Positions 1 through 9,054 are shown, counted from the first letter of the stretch. The stretch is 64,000 bases of DNA from an uncultured Bacteroidota bacterium (GCA_903919075.1 CAIXGR010000050.1:1-64000), one strand, 5' to 3'. Made by a program: numbers and translations. Notes: generated by a model from the letters alone, not told the origin.

Positions 1-251
1 ATACGTCTAGATATCCCTATTCAAAGCATGCTCTAACTTGTTTTCCAAAATCACAACACATGGAAGCAATAGAATTCGTCATCCGCTATCCGGAACACAT
101 CAAGCAACTCAAAAAGGTAGTGAAGTTGGAGTAATATTTCAACCGCGAGGTATAGGTAGTTCGGATGGTGTTCCGGTTATTGCTACGATTACCGAAAGCC
201 GTATCTTTTATTTAAAAGATTTATCAAAGTTACAGCAAATTTAGTGGTTCG

Positions 252-487
252 CCGTAGAGACCTCGTAGAGAATCCCGATACTCAATTGGACCGGAAGTTA
301 CAGGCTGAAATCTTGTTAATGAAGGCAAAAAGCGATTCTCCTAATGGAAATAGTCAACGAAGTAATGTCTTGTACTGTCATCACCTCATTCTATACGCCC
401 AGGTGGGACCACAAAGGCATATTCGAGCCTCAAGCGGGACGCGGATTTTAGCGTCCCGTTTGCTTTTACCGTAGAGCCGTCGTAGAG
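252..487. repeat. Pair of 19-bp imperfect direct repeats
   Basis: Positions 252-270 and 469-487 both read CCGTAGAG, four variable bases, then CGTAGAG. The copies lie about 217 bp apart and bracket the segment that ends in the hairpin terminator. Each copy is itself a doublet of GTAGAG. The origin is unknown; target-site duplication, a short intergenic repeat family or chance are all possible. Confidence 0.4.
432..467 (+). terminator. Intrinsic terminator
   Basis: GGGACGC (436-442) pairs with GCGTCCC (451-457) around an 8-base loop. The stem can be lengthened with a G:T pair by AAGC (432-435) and GTTT (458-461), and a T-rich tail follows (GCTTTT). The direction implies transcription on the plus strand from a gene that I cannot identify in this window. 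Confidence 0.6.
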
Positions 488-589
488 GAATGAGCTTTCC
501 CAAGCTATGCCATAGGATAGCTCAAGATTCCCAGGCCAAAAGCTCACATTTTAATAAACTGAGCGGCTTCCCCGATAGTATAATTAAGT

Positions 590-1135
590 ATGATTCTTTC
601 ATCGGACAAACTTCATGAAAAAAGGACTATAGAGGTATTGCAGCATTTGAGAAATGTAAATGTTTCCGAAAAATGCAAGTATTTCACTCTTTACATTGGT
701 GGTGAAAATGGAAGACCTTCATTCTTTACGTTCGGAAAACCAACAGAGCAAAATCAAACGCTAGGTTTGGGCTTTGGCGAGTTTGAAATAATAATGTTAT
801 CGGAAGGGGCGGATAGTTTAACGCTGTGGAAGTTTGCAAAAGTTTATAATGATACATCTACTATAACCACCATATTTCCCGCAAGTGGCATATTAGATAT
901 GTATGCGATTTACCAACAAAACGAGCAATCGCTCCTTCCTTTAGAAGATGCATGCCCCTCCCATCTCACTTTTCAGGTTGGTAGCTCAGCTCAATTTGAA
1001 AGGAAAGTTATAGCGGAGCGAGATGAGCACGGAATTTTACAACATACCGAAAAGGGGTTAATTCCGATTCCTGTTTGGAAGCGGAAGCAAAAAAGCAGGC
1101 GCGTAGAGAGGACGAGCAACAACAAGAGGAATTAG
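590..1135 (+). CDS. N-terminal part of a frameshifted MORN-repeat protein
   Basis: This 181-codon frame starts at ATG 590, just after an in-frame stop at 581-583. It encodes a soluble protein with no signal peptide and no domain I recognise. It overlaps the following MORN-repeat frame by about 60 bases, and the two frames differ by one base. Around 1074-1077 the upstream frame reads IPIPV-WKRKQK; one extra T in the TTT run would make it IPIPV-LEAEAKKQARRED and run straight into the charged coiled-coil start of the next frame. I therefore think 590-2466 is one gene of about 625 codons, broken by a real deletion, a sequencing error or a recoding event. The last residues of this frame (after about residue 161) would then not be real protein. 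Confidence 0.6.
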   Translation: MILSSDKLHEKRTIEVLQHLRNVNVSEKCKYFTLYIGGENGRPSFFTFGKPTEQNQTLGLGFGEFEIIMLSEGADSLTLWKFAKVYNDTSTITTIFPASGILDMYAIYQQNEQSLLPLEDACPSHLTFQVGSSAQFERKVIAERDEHGILQHTEKGLIPIPVWKRKQKSRRVERTSNNKRN

Positions 1136-2466
1136 AGAGCATAGAGAAAGAAAAAAGAGAGGCAGAAGAGGAGTATGAAAAAGCTTTAGAAAATTCCAGT
1201 AACAGCTCTGCAACAAATTACGATACATACCAAAACATACCTGAAAAGCCCAAAGTTTTAAATGGCTATAATATTCAAACCTATACCGACGGGAGTAAAT
1301 ATGAAGGAGAATTTATAAACGGAATTAGAAGCGGACAAGGAACTTTCACTTGGTCGGATGGAAGAAAATACACAGGCTCTTGGGAAAACAATAAAGTAAA
1401 CGGACAAGGCATTTTTATAAATGCAACCGGTGAAAAGTATGACGGTGAATTTCAAGATGGCTTATATTACGGACAAGGAACTTATACATGGAGCGATGGA
1501 AGAAAATATACTGGCCATTTTTATAAAGGCAAGCAAAGTGGACAAGGTACTTTTACCTGGCCTGATGGAAAAAAATATGTGGGACACTGGGAAGATGCCG
1601 CAGAAAATGGACAAGGCACTATGACATTTCCAAATGGTTCGAAACAAGAAGGTTTATGGAAAAATGGCGTTTTCACCGGTTCTTCAAATACTCAAAACGC
1701 AACTAGCGCCGTAGTATCAAATGGTTATCAAGTACAAACTTATACCAATGGCGATAAGTTTGAAGGAATGTTTAAAGATGGCTTATGGAATGGGATGGGT
1801 ATATACACTTGGAAAAATGGTAATACATATAATGGTAATTGGAAAAATGGCAAGCAAAGTGGGCAAGGTACTCATACTTGGGTAGATGGGCATAAATATG
1901 AGGGGCATTGGGAAGACGGTGCAGAAAACGGACAAGGGGTTATGACACTTCCAAATGGCACTAAGCAAGAGGGGTTATGGAAAAATAATGTTTTCATGGG
2001 TTCCTCAAACGCACAAAACACTACCAATTCTTCTGGGTCGAATGGTTATCAGTCGCAAACATATGCTAGTGGTGATAAGTATGAAGGAACGTTTAAAGAT
2101 GGTTTAAAGAGCGGGCAAGGTACTTACACTTGGGCCGATGGAAAAAAATATACAGGCAATTGGGTAAACGACAAACAAAATGGGCAAGGAACCATTATAT
2201 CAGCAACCGGTGCAAAGTACGAAGGAGAATTTAAAAATGGTTTGTTTAACGGACAAGGAACCTACACATGGCCCAAAGGTTTAAAGTACAAAGGTGCTTT
2301 TAAAGAGGGCAAAAGAAGTGGTTATGGTATTTATACCTGGCTCGACGGGCAAAATTACCAAGGAGATTGGGAAAATGACAAGCAAAACGGACGTGGTGTT
2401 ATGACTTTTCCAAATGGCACAAAAAAAATAGGACAGTGGAAGGATAATGTTTGGGTAGGTCCTTAA
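1075..2466 (+). CDS. MORN-repeat protein
   Basis: The frame opens with a charged, probably coiled-coil segment (residues ~1-45) and then carries about 16 MORN units of the form Y-x-G-x-[FW]-x-x-G-x-x-x-G-x-G. The units fall in three blocks (about 6, 4 and 6). Each block begins with a near-identical NGYQ-QTY leader, and the first two end with a QEGLWKNxVFxGSS spacer, so the gene grew by duplication of whole blocks. MORN repeats form elongated beta-hairpin surfaces that bind lipids or proteins; the substrate here is unknown. The first possible start is TTG 1075, which has no independent support and makes more sense as the continuation of the 590-1135 frame. A bidirectional terminator follows within 50 bp. 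Confidence 0.85.
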   Translation: MEAEAKKQARREDEQQQEELESIEKEKREAEEEYEKALENSSNSSATNYDTYQNIPEKPKVLNGYNIQTYTDGSKYEGEFINGIRSGQGTFTWSDGRKYTGSWENNKVNGQGIFINATGEKYDGEFQDGLYYGQGTYTWSDGRKYTGHFYKGKQSGQGTFTWPDGKKYVGHWEDAAENGQGTMTFPNGSKQEGLWKNGVFTGSSNTQNATSAVVSNGYQVQTYTNGDKFEGMFKDGLWNGMGIYTWKNGNTYNGNWKNGKQSGQGTHTWVDGHKYEGHWEDGAENGQGVMTLPNGTKQEGLWKNNVFMGSSNAQNTTNSSGSNGYQSQTYASGDKYEGTFKDGLKSGQGTYTWADGKKYTGNWVNDKQNGQGTIISATGAKYEGEFKNGLFNGQGTYTWPKGLKYKGAFKEGKRSGYGIYTWLDGQNYQGDWENDKQNGRGVMTFPNGTKKIGQWKDNVWVGP

Positions 2467-2505
2467 AATGCAATGTAATTATTGCAGCAAAAGATGTTTT
2501 GATAA

Positions 2506-2545
2506 TAAAAAAGGGTTTCAGCCAAATAGCTGAAACCCTTTTTCA
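2506..2545. terminator. Bidirectional terminator between convergent genes
   Basis: AAGGGTTTCAGC (2511-2522) pairs perfectly with GCTGAAACCCTT (2529-2540) around a 6-base loop. An A-run on the left and a T-run on the right let it act on both strands, ending the MORN gene (+) and the glycine-rich surface protein gene (-). Confidence 0.9.
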
Positions 2546-2563
2546 TTATCGCTTATGGTCGAA

Positions 2564-4150
2564 CTACCAGGTTATTATTATCTGCCCATTTCCATTCTGT
2601 ACACCTGTTTGCATCGAGCCGCCTGTTACCCCTCCAATATAACCCGAGCCACCGCCGCCACTTCCACCAGCCCATTGGCCCGAAGTAGCACCACTACCAC
2701 CACCATACCAACCACCACCTCCGCCACCTGTTAAGTATTGTCCGCATTGTGCCGGGTAATAATTATACACCCCGTCGGCACCAACACCAAAGCTGCCGGC
2801 ATTGCCGTTAGTTGCACAACCAGGCCATGGTCCCTGATAATCTACACCGGCGCTTCCTCCGGCATTTTGTGTACCACCACCACCCGCGCCATAAACAATG
2901 TTTTGCGAATTGCCCGTAACTGCTCCGGTTACATCACCACCGTCGCCACCCTGGTAGCCATCATTACCCCAGCCACCACCACCACCAGCTACTATTGCCC
3001 TGCCATTAAGTGTGTAATCTGTAGCAATTCTAACATCAGAGGCACCACCACCAGCACCTGCCCAAGTACCTGAACCTGTATTGCCGCCAGCACCGCCTCC
3101 ATTCCATCCACCCACATAATTTGTGGGCTTCCCACCTACATTAATTTGAAGCACATCACCAGAGTTAACGGCTAAGGCTCCTGATGCAGAACCTCCAACC
3201 CCTCCGCTTCCTGAGCTATTACCTCCTCCACCTTCAGCGCCGTAAACCTGCATAACCAATGAAGTAACACCGCAAGGAACAGTAAAATATTGAGCAGCTC
3301 CTAAAAAACCAAATGTTTGCGAACCGGTTTGATAACAATTGGTAACTGCTGCACAACTTGCACTGCTTGCCCCGCAGGTGTTGCCAGCGGTTACACATAT
3401 ACTGCCATTGCCGGTCACAAACGATACGGTTATTGAATCTGTCCCCTGTCCTGCTGTTATTGATGCATCGTAAGGCACCGTCCAAGTATAAGTAGTAGCG
3501 CCATTTACCGGTGCAACCGAATAAATTGTTCCGGTTTGATGTGGGCCGAAGCTTGCAGGGCCCGATATTAAACCCGGTGTGCCCGGTATACTTGTTGCAG
3601 TTACTGAAGTAGTAGCCGGCGAACTTGTGCCACAACTATTAATTGCTGAAACAGAAATAGTACCAGAACTACTCCCCGCCAATACGGTAATTTGCGTAGT
3701 TCCTTGCCCGCTTGTAACAATTGATCCTTCCGGTGCCAACCAGTTATACGAAGTTGCACCACTTACACTTGATATAGAATAAGTATTGGTAGTACCAGAG
3801 CATACCGAAGAACTACCTGAAATAATACCGGGTGTTGAAGGCGCCCCGCTGCATAGGCACGATACCGTTTGCCATGTTCCATAACCAAACATTTCCAAAC
3901 AGTTGCTGGTAGTATTAAATATTACAAGTGTGGTGGCCGGAGTATGAATATTATCTCTTTGTGTAGCTGTCATTCGGGGAAACAAAAAACCTTTTGTGGT
4001 TGAATTAATATCCAACATGGCCGAACTATCAGGCGTGCTGCCATTAGAGTTAAGGCCCACTTGTCCAAAAGCAACAGTATTAAGCAATGAAAGAAAGAGC
4101 ACTGTTATTAAGTGAACATATAAAATGCGGTGTGAAAAAATATTTTTCAT
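2564..4150 (-). CDS. Secreted glycine-rich surface protein with PKD/Ig-like domains
   Basis: The 528-residue product starts with a signal peptide (residues ~1-29, cleavage after the AFG of AFGQV). Next comes a module common at the N terminus of Bacteroidota surface and fibre proteins (NSNGSTPDSSAMLDI...KGFLFPRMTATQR, ~30-100). Two PKD/Ig-like repeats (~100-275) are recognisable by YSI...GATxYxWxxP...GQGT. The C-terminal half (~290-528) is very glycine-rich, with GGGGGW and GAGGGA runs that resemble the Pfam Gly_rich type, and it ends GNGQIIITW. No T9SS sorting domain is visible, so the export route past the inner membrane is unclear. It is a paralogue of the protein at 7180-9054. The role is probably cell-surface adhesion or matrix, but that is inference. 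A good consensus promoter lies just upstream. Confidence 0.8.
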   Translation of the reverse strand: MKNIFSHRILYVHLITVLFLSLLNTVAFGQVGLNSNGSTPDSSAMLDINSTTKGFLFPRMTATQRDNIHTPATTLVIFNTTSNCLEMFGYGTWQTVSCLCSGAPSTPGIISGSSSVCSGTTNTYSISSVSGATSYNWLAPEGSIVTSGQGTTQITVLAGSSSGTISVSAINSCGTSSPATTSVTATSIPGTPGLISGPASFGPHQTGTIYSVAPVNGATTYTWTVPYDASITAGQGTDSITVSFVTGNGSICVTAGNTCGASSASCAAVTNCYQTGSQTFGFLGAAQYFTVPCGVTSLVMQVYGAEGGGGNSSGSGGVGGSASGALAVNSGDVLQINVGGKPTNYVGGWNGGGAGGNTGSGTWAGAGGGASDVRIATDYTLNGRAIVAGGGGGWGNDGYQGGDGGDVTGAVTGNSQNIVYGAGGGGTQNAGGSAGVDYQGPWPGCATNGNAGSFGVGADGVYNYYPAQCGQYLTGGGGGGWYGGGSGATSGQWAGGSGGGGSGYIGGVTGGSMQTGVQNGNGQIIITW

Positions 4151-4192
4151 GCTACTATTCAGTTTCGTTTGATTAGAAAATATTATTTCTTA

Positions 4193-4223
4193 CAAATGTA
4201 ACCTATGCCTATCGAATATACAA
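4193..4223 (-). promoter_or_regulatory. Consensus Bacteroidota promoter for the glycine-rich surface gene
   Basis: Read on the minus strand, TTG (4223-4221) is followed after 20 bp by TACATTTG (4200-4193), matching the TTG-N(17-23)-TAnnTTTG consensus of the primary sigma factor of this phylum. It would leave a leader of roughly 35 nt before the ATG at 4150. Confidence 0.7.
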
Positions 4224-4271
4224 GCGAAACGCAATACAGCAGCGGCATTCAAAAACCATCATAAACAGCAT

Positions 4272-4308
4272 AAAATAAAAAAGCGGAAGCAGCTCTCACC
4301 ACTTCCGC
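4272..4308 (-). terminator. Intrinsic terminator of the Ycf48-like gene
   Basis: On the minus strand GCGGAAG (4308-4302) pairs with CTTCCGC (4289-4283) and is followed by a TTTTTTATTTTA tail. It lies about 20 bp beyond the stop codon of the gene at 4330-5559. Confidence 0.85.
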
Positions 4309-4329
4309 GTAGCAATAGAAAACAAATTC

Positions 4330-5559
4330 TTATTGCTTTACAAATTTGAAAGTTGAACTACTTCCATTATTGTTTATCAACTTGCCCAGATAAAGGCCCT
4401 GACTTAACTGTGAAATATCAACATCATTCGAGGAAATCCTTTCAGCCCTTACAATTCTTCCTGCCATATCTGTAATTTCTAAAAAGGCATTTTTACTTTC
4501 CACCAAAAAGCTTCCCAGCGTAATATTATTTGATGAAGGATTGGGGTAAACCGTTAACTCACGCACTTCTTTCATTTCCTTCATACCGGTGTTTGCTCCC
4601 TCTAATCGCGCAATTACTCCATGTGCGCCTACAGCTATTACTAAACCCGGTGTTGCCAAAATTTTATTAAACCCATACTGCGCATCATCGGTAGATGTAT
4701 AATCAAGTGCCCAGTTACTACCTCCGTCAGTTGTTTTAAAAATTTTATTACTCATTAACAGATAGCCTAAATTTTGATTGATAAATGAAAAAGAATGAAT
4801 GGCAACCAATCCTGGTACACCTCCGGCAATTAAATTATGATGCAGGTCAATCCATGTAGCACCTCCGTCAATCGTCTTCTGAAAGACTAATGTATCCTGG
4901 CCGTTACCGGAATGGCCTGAAATAAACCCGATATTAGAATCAATAAACTGAATAGCGAAATAACCTATATTACCCGATGGCGGAGTTATTGACGACCACG
5001 TGGCGCCACCATCGCCGGTTTTAAAAACATTTCCGTTGGTGCCACAAACATATCCGTTAGTTGCAGTAGGCCAGCTCATATCATTCATAGTTGGGTAGGC
5101 CGAGCAAGGCTTTGGGCCTTGTGTCCAGCTTTGTCCCCCGTCGTTAGTTACTGCAACACCGCAATAATCATCTATTGCATAACCGTGTGTAGCCGAAGTA
5201 AAAGCCATAGCCTGGTACGTACCGGCACCGGATGGGCCTGAATGAAAAGTAAAATCAGCACCGCTATTGCTACTGGTATAAAAGTGACCGCTTGAGCCCA
5301 TAGCCGCAGTTGTTGGCGAGGAAAATGCCGATGTCTTTATAGGATCATATGAATAATAAATGGAGTCGCTCCATGTTAACCCTCCATCGGTGGAGTGCAT
5401 TATCAATCCGTTATCTCCACCAATAATACCGTTGTTGCCCGAAAAAGAAACGGTGGTAAGCCCCCTTGTTTCGGTTATAGGAACATTTGCCCATTGGCCA
5501 TTTGAGCGGATGATGAATGCCGTTATAAGCACCATCGCCAGTGTAATTTTTGTTTTCAT
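4330..5559 (-). CDS. Secreted Ycf48/BNR-like beta-propeller with T9SS sorting domain
   Basis: The product has 409 residues. A signal peptide (~1-21, ending at SNG-QW) precedes a propeller domain (~25-325) with at least five Asp-box-like DGGxxW turns (DGGLTW, DGGQSW, DGGATW twice, DGGSNW), the signature of the Ycf48/BNR family. The last ~75 residues are a type A T9SS sorting domain: VYPNPSSNNI, ITDMAGRIV, then ISQLSQGLYLGKL and a basic end (KFVKQ). The protein should be exported across the outer membrane by T9SS and attached to the surface or released. The propeller's ligand is unknown; Ycf48 of phototrophs acts in photosystem assembly, which is not implied here. Confidence 0.85.
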   Translation of the reverse strand: MKTKITLAMVLITAFIIRSNGQWANVPITETRGLTTVSFSGNNGIIGGDNGLIMHSTDGGLTWSDSIYYSYDPIKTSAFSSPTTAAMGSSGHFYTSSNSGADFTFHSGPSGAGTYQAMAFTSATHGYAIDDYCGVAVTNDGGQSWTQGPKPCSAYPTMNDMSWPTATNGYVCGTNGNVFKTGDGGATWSSITPPSGNIGYFAIQFIDSNIGFISGHSGNGQDTLVFQKTIDGGATWIDLHHNLIAGGVPGLVAIHSFSFINQNLGYLLMSNKIFKTTDGGSNWALDYTSTDDAQYGFNKILATPGLVIAVGAHGVIARLEGANTGMKEMKEVRELTVYPNPSSNNITLGSFLVESKNAFLEITDMAGRIVRAERISSNDVDISQLSQGLYLGKLINNNGSSSTFKFVKQ

Positions 5560-5671
5560 CTTGCTAAATGTTTTTTATGTTATAAAATAATTACATGGCA
5601 AAACAAAATATAACACCAGCCAACTCCATCCCGAAAAGCGGCACTTTCTTACTAATCCGTTTTTGTAAAAA

Positions 5672-7054
5672 TTATTTTTGAAGAGGTAGTTTGATTAAGT
5701 TCATAAACAGGCGCGCCGTACCGGTGCCAGAGGATATTTCATCTACCGGTGATGACTTTTTATTTGTATCACCTTTGCTTTTATATCTAATAACTTTTCC
5801 TAAATCAAGCAACATTTGTTTATACACTACAAATCCTTCTATTTCAATTTTCGAATCAACGTATTTAATGTTTTTTTTCAGCACATCGGCTGCCAAAACA
5901 TAATCGCCTGTTTGAGCGCAATACACATTATGCACCAGCCTGAAAAGCACGTCGCCTAAGGGCGTAAAATCCTGCTTGCCAAATTGCAATATCTGTTGCA
6001 GGTATTTGCCCGCCTTCCCTGTTTCACCAATTAATAAATTATAAACAGAATACAGTCTTAAAATATCGAAATGAAAATTTCGGGCATTTTCATTTTTTAA
6101 AAAAGGCTCTATATACTTTTTCATTACATCAGCCGCGCCTTTAAAATCTTTCAATATCAATAATGTAACCACATATTGATACGGATGAAACAGGCGCGCT
6201 GCTACTAAACGCCCGAATTTCGAAAACAGTTCCTCGTACTTTATTTTGGCCTCAATAAACCGGTCAAGATCTATTAACTGCAAAGCTGTCATAGCTATTA
6301 AAAACGCTTTATCACGGTCTTCTATTTTATTATAAACTTTGCGCGCAGCATGGTCTGCCTCCAATATATATTGCAAACATTTTTCTACACTAATTCCTTC
6401 GTAAAAAGCACTTACACCAAGGCAAATTGCCACTTCTGATTCAAAATATTTTTTCTTCTTTACTTCTTTCTGCCATGCTAAAAGATTTTTAAGCGCCTTG
6501 TCTTTTTTCTTTGCCCCGTTAATCCGTTGGTCGAAATACCTAATTAGCATTTCCTGGTGTTTAGCAAGTATTTCGTAGCGCCTATTTTCATCACGATTTT
6601 GTAGAATGCCCGCATACGATTCGCAATAATGCTCCAATTGCTTTTCCGGAAAAGAATTAAAGTTAAACAGCATCGTAGTTTGAAAAGCGAGCGCGTAAAA
6701 TTCTTTTAGCTCTTTCTTATTATTCTGCTTCTTCAGAATTTTCTCATTCACTTTAAGCTTGTGTAAAATAAGGTCATGCAATTGTTTCTTAATCAAAAAA
6801 TCAAGCTTATCACTTAATTTGTTTCCGGCAAAATGCTCAATGGCTTTCTCTAGCAATACCGAATTTATTTTGTCGAAATGCGATTTACTTAGTTGAAGCC
6901 TGGTAGGTATAGAGGCTTCGTTAAATTTCTTTTCGCTCTTGTGATTAACGTATTCATTACTTACTAACCGTTCTTTGCCAACCAACTGCAATTGACTGAA
7001 CTGGCCCAGTTCCTCTTCATCAAGTGATTTTATAAAACCTAGAAAGTAACTCAT
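5672..7054 (-). CDS. Helical cytoplasmic protein of unknown function
   Basis: About 460 residues, rich in Lys, Leu and Glu, with no signal peptide or membrane segment. It appears almost wholly alpha-helical, with TPR-like stretches toward the C terminus (for example around YNLLIGETGKAGKYLQQIL). I do not recognise the family. ATG 7054 is preferred; a TTG 21 bases further upstream is the only alternative. The gene is divergent from the glycine-rich gene at 7180, with about 125 bp between them. Nothing in the neighbourhood gives a function. Confidence 0.7.
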   Translation of the reverse strand: MSYFLGFIKSLDEEELGQFSQLQLVGKERLVSNEYVNHKSEKKFNEASIPTRLQLSKSHFDKINSVLLEKAIEHFAGNKLSDKLDFLIKKQLHDLILHKLKVNEKILKKQNNKKELKEFYALAFQTTMLFNFNSFPEKQLEHYCESYAGILQNRDENRRYEILAKHQEMLIRYFDQRINGAKKKDKALKNLLAWQKEVKKKKYFESEVAICLGVSAFYEGISVEKCLQYILEADHAARKVYNKIEDRDKAFLIAMTALQLIDLDRFIEAKIKYEELFSKFGRLVAARLFHPYQYVVTLLILKDFKGAADVMKKYIEPFLKNENARNFHFDILRLYSVYNLLIGETGKAGKYLQQILQFGKQDFTPLGDVLFRLVHNVYCAQTGDYVLAADVLKKNIKYVDSKIEIEGFVVYKQMLLDLGKVIRYKSKGDTNKKSSPVDEISSGTGTARLFMNLIKLPLQK

Positions 7055-7179
7055 AAAGTAAGTGTTAAGATGCAAATTATTTTGCGTTTGTTGAACAGAA
7101 CCATCGCCATTTAAGTAATTCCGTTACCTTTATTACAGAATTAACTTTGGTTAAAATTCAGAATTTAATTATTCATTAT

Positions 7180-9054
7180 ATGAAAGAAAATAAATACATC
7201 GCGCTATTAATAATTATTCTGTTTTGCTCATCGGCATTTTCGCAAGTAGCGCTTAATACAACAGGCAGCTTGCCTGATTCTTCAGCCCTGCTCGATATAC
7301 AATCTGTTTCAAAAGGATTGCTAATACCAAGGGTAAATACCATACAACGCAACGCTATTGTTGCGCCCGCCAAAGGCTTGTTAGTATATAATCTCGATTG
7401 CGATAATATTAATTTTAATTCCGGCACGCCTGCTGCCCCTGTTTGGGTAGCAGTTAATTCAGCCAACTCACTACCGGCCAGCGTTACTATTACAGCCAGC
7501 CCTGCCGGTGCTATTTGCCAGGGCACCACAGTAACATACAGTGCAGCAATTACCAATGGCGGAAGCTCGCCAACATACCAATGGAAACGCAATAGCACAA
7601 ACATTGCCGGCGCAACAAATACAACATTTGTTGACACCACCACAGCCAACGGCGATGTTATTGAATGCATAATCACCTCTAATCAGGCGTGTGTTACCGG
7701 CTCACCTGCCACATCAAATAGCATAGCCGAAATAGTAAATGCGCCGGTGCCTGCTAGTGTAGTAGTAGTTGCTAACCCCAGCGGTGTAATATGTAGCGGC
7801 ACACAGGTTACATTTACCGCTACGCCATCTAACGGCGGTATATTACCTGCCTACCAATGGCAAATTAATGGGGGTAATGTAAACGGCGCCACTAATTCAA
7901 CATATGGCACAAGTGCGCTTTCCAATAACGATGCAGTTACTTGTATTGTTACATCAAGCCTTACCTGTGTTGCCAATTCACCAGCTACTTCTAATAGTAT
8001 CAATGTTTCCGTAACACCCTCACCGGTATCTACATTTACCCCAACAAACGGCTCACAAAACCTACCGGTAACATTTGCACCTACCGATAGTGGCGCGATT
8101 TATAATTGGTCATTTATTGGGGGCTCTTTGGGCAGCAGCACTTCTCAAAATCCGGTAGCTACATGGTCCGGTACCGGTTCATTTAATGTTAGCTTAACCG
8201 TAACTCAAAACGGGTGCTCTACCACTACCAACGGCTCTATAAATATTGGCGGCTCTACTACTGTAACTTTTAACCCCACTAATCAGGGCTCGTATACCGG
8301 TAGCACCCAATCTTTCACAGTACCACAGGGTGTTACTTCAATACTTGTAGTGGCAAAAGGTGCTCAGGGCGGTACGGCTTACAGCGGCAGTTATAATTTT
8401 TCCGGCGGAATGGGCGCCAGTATAAGTGGCGTGTTTACAGTAACACCCGGCCAGTTGATTGAGATTGTCGTTGGCCAACAAGGTGGAAGCAACTTTCAGT
8501 ACAACAGCGGTGGCGGTGGCGGAAGTTTCGTATGGGATAATGCAACTACTACTTTAATGATAGCCGCTGGTGGTGGTGGTGGTGGTGGCAACTATCCTAA
8601 TGGCGACGAACAAGCTTCAGTAAATAATAATGGCAATAATGGTGGGCAAGTAAATGGTGCCTATAACGGCGGTGGTACCGGCTATGGTGTGGGCGGTACC
8701 AACGGCGGTGGCGGTACCGGTGGTGCAGGCGGCTCAGGCCCCGGCAGTAATGGTGGTGGTGCAGGATGGTTAGGCAATGGTAACGGGCAAGGTGCAGGCT
8801 CTACAAGATTTGGCTTTGCCGGTGGCACCGGTGGCTCGGCAAACGGTGGATACGGTGGTGGTGGCGGACAGGGTAGTTGTTGTGGCGCTGGTGGCGGCGG
8901 TGGTTATAGCGGTGGTGGCGGAAGTGGATGGGCAAGCCCAAACCCTAATTGTAATGCACCGGGTGGCGGTGGTGGCTCGTACAATGCAGGAGCCAGCCAA
9001 ACTAATACTGCCGGTGTGCAAGCCGGTGATGGCTTAGTAACAATTACTTATTAA
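7180..9054 (+). CDS. Secreted glycine-rich surface protein with Ig/PKD-like domains
   Basis: From ATG 7180 the product has 624 residues and begins directly with a signal peptide (MKENKYIALL...SAFSQ). The frame is open back to TTG 7147, but that would add 11 residues before the signal peptide. Residues ~22-95 are the NTTGSLPDSSALLDI...KGLLIPR module shared with the protein at 2564-4150. Next are two Ig-like repeats (~95-290, each with YQWxxNxxNxxGATNxT), a PKD-like segment (~290-365) and a long glycine-rich end (~370-624) closing with AGDGLVTITY. No T9SS tail is seen. The role is probably structural or adhesive at the cell surface (inference). Its stop lies 10 bp from the convergent ruvB stop, with no hairpin between. 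Confidence 0.8.
   Translation: MKENKYIALLIIILFCSSAFSQVALNTTGSLPDSSALLDIQSVSKGLLIPRVNTIQRNAIVAPAKGLLVYNLDCDNINFNSGTPAAPVWVAVNSANSLPASVTITASPAGAICQGTTVTYSAAITNGGSSPTYQWKRNSTNIAGATNTTFVDTTTANGDVIECIITSNQACVTGSPATSNSIAEIVNAPVPASVVVVANPSGVICSGTQVTFTATPSNGGILPAYQWQINGGNVNGATNSTYGTSALSNNDAVTCIVTSSLTCVANSPATSNSINVSVTPSPVSTFTPTNGSQNLPVTFAPTDSGAIYNWSFIGGSLGSSTSQNPVATWSGTGSFNVSLTVTQNGCSTTTNGSINIGGSTTVTFNPTNQGSYTGSTQSFTVPQGVTSILVVAKGAQGGTAYSGSYNFSGGMGASISGVFTVTPGQLIEIVVGQQGGSNFQYNSGGGGGSFVWDNATTTLMIAAGGGGGGGNYPNGDEQASVNNNGNNGGQVNGAYNGGGTGYGVGGTNGGGGTGGAGGSGPGSNGGGAGWLGNGNGQGAGSTRFGFAGGTGGSANGGYGGGGGQGSCCGAGGGGGYSGGGGSGWASPNPNCNAPGGGGGSYNAGASQTNTAGVQAGDGLVTITY

Larger units (their letters stand above)
1..589. 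other. Gene-poor left edge
   Basis: No convincing gene is visible here. The open frames are short, start with no clear signal and match no family I recognise. A 24-codon frame (60-134) and two 68-76 codon frames are probably chance or decayed coding sequence. The stretch does contain a good hairpin terminator near 436-467 and a pair of 19-bp direct repeats, both listed separately. The terminator suggests that a gene on the plus strand once ended, or still ends, upstream of or within this segment. Confidence 0.5.

Noticed and set aside
38-474. Two open frames of 68 and 76 codons at the left edge
   Set aside because: No start signal, no family resemblance and odd composition; the second runs through a terminator hairpin.
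1089-1095. A6G heptamer as a programmed -1 slippery site in the MORN gene
   Set aside because: In the upstream frame the codons are CAA-AAA-AGC, not A-AAA-AAG, so it is out of phase for classical slippage; simple loss of a T at 1074-1076 explains the join better.
8770-9037. Extra reading frames over the glycine-rich C terminus
   Set aside because: By-product of GGT/GGC repeats in the real gene.
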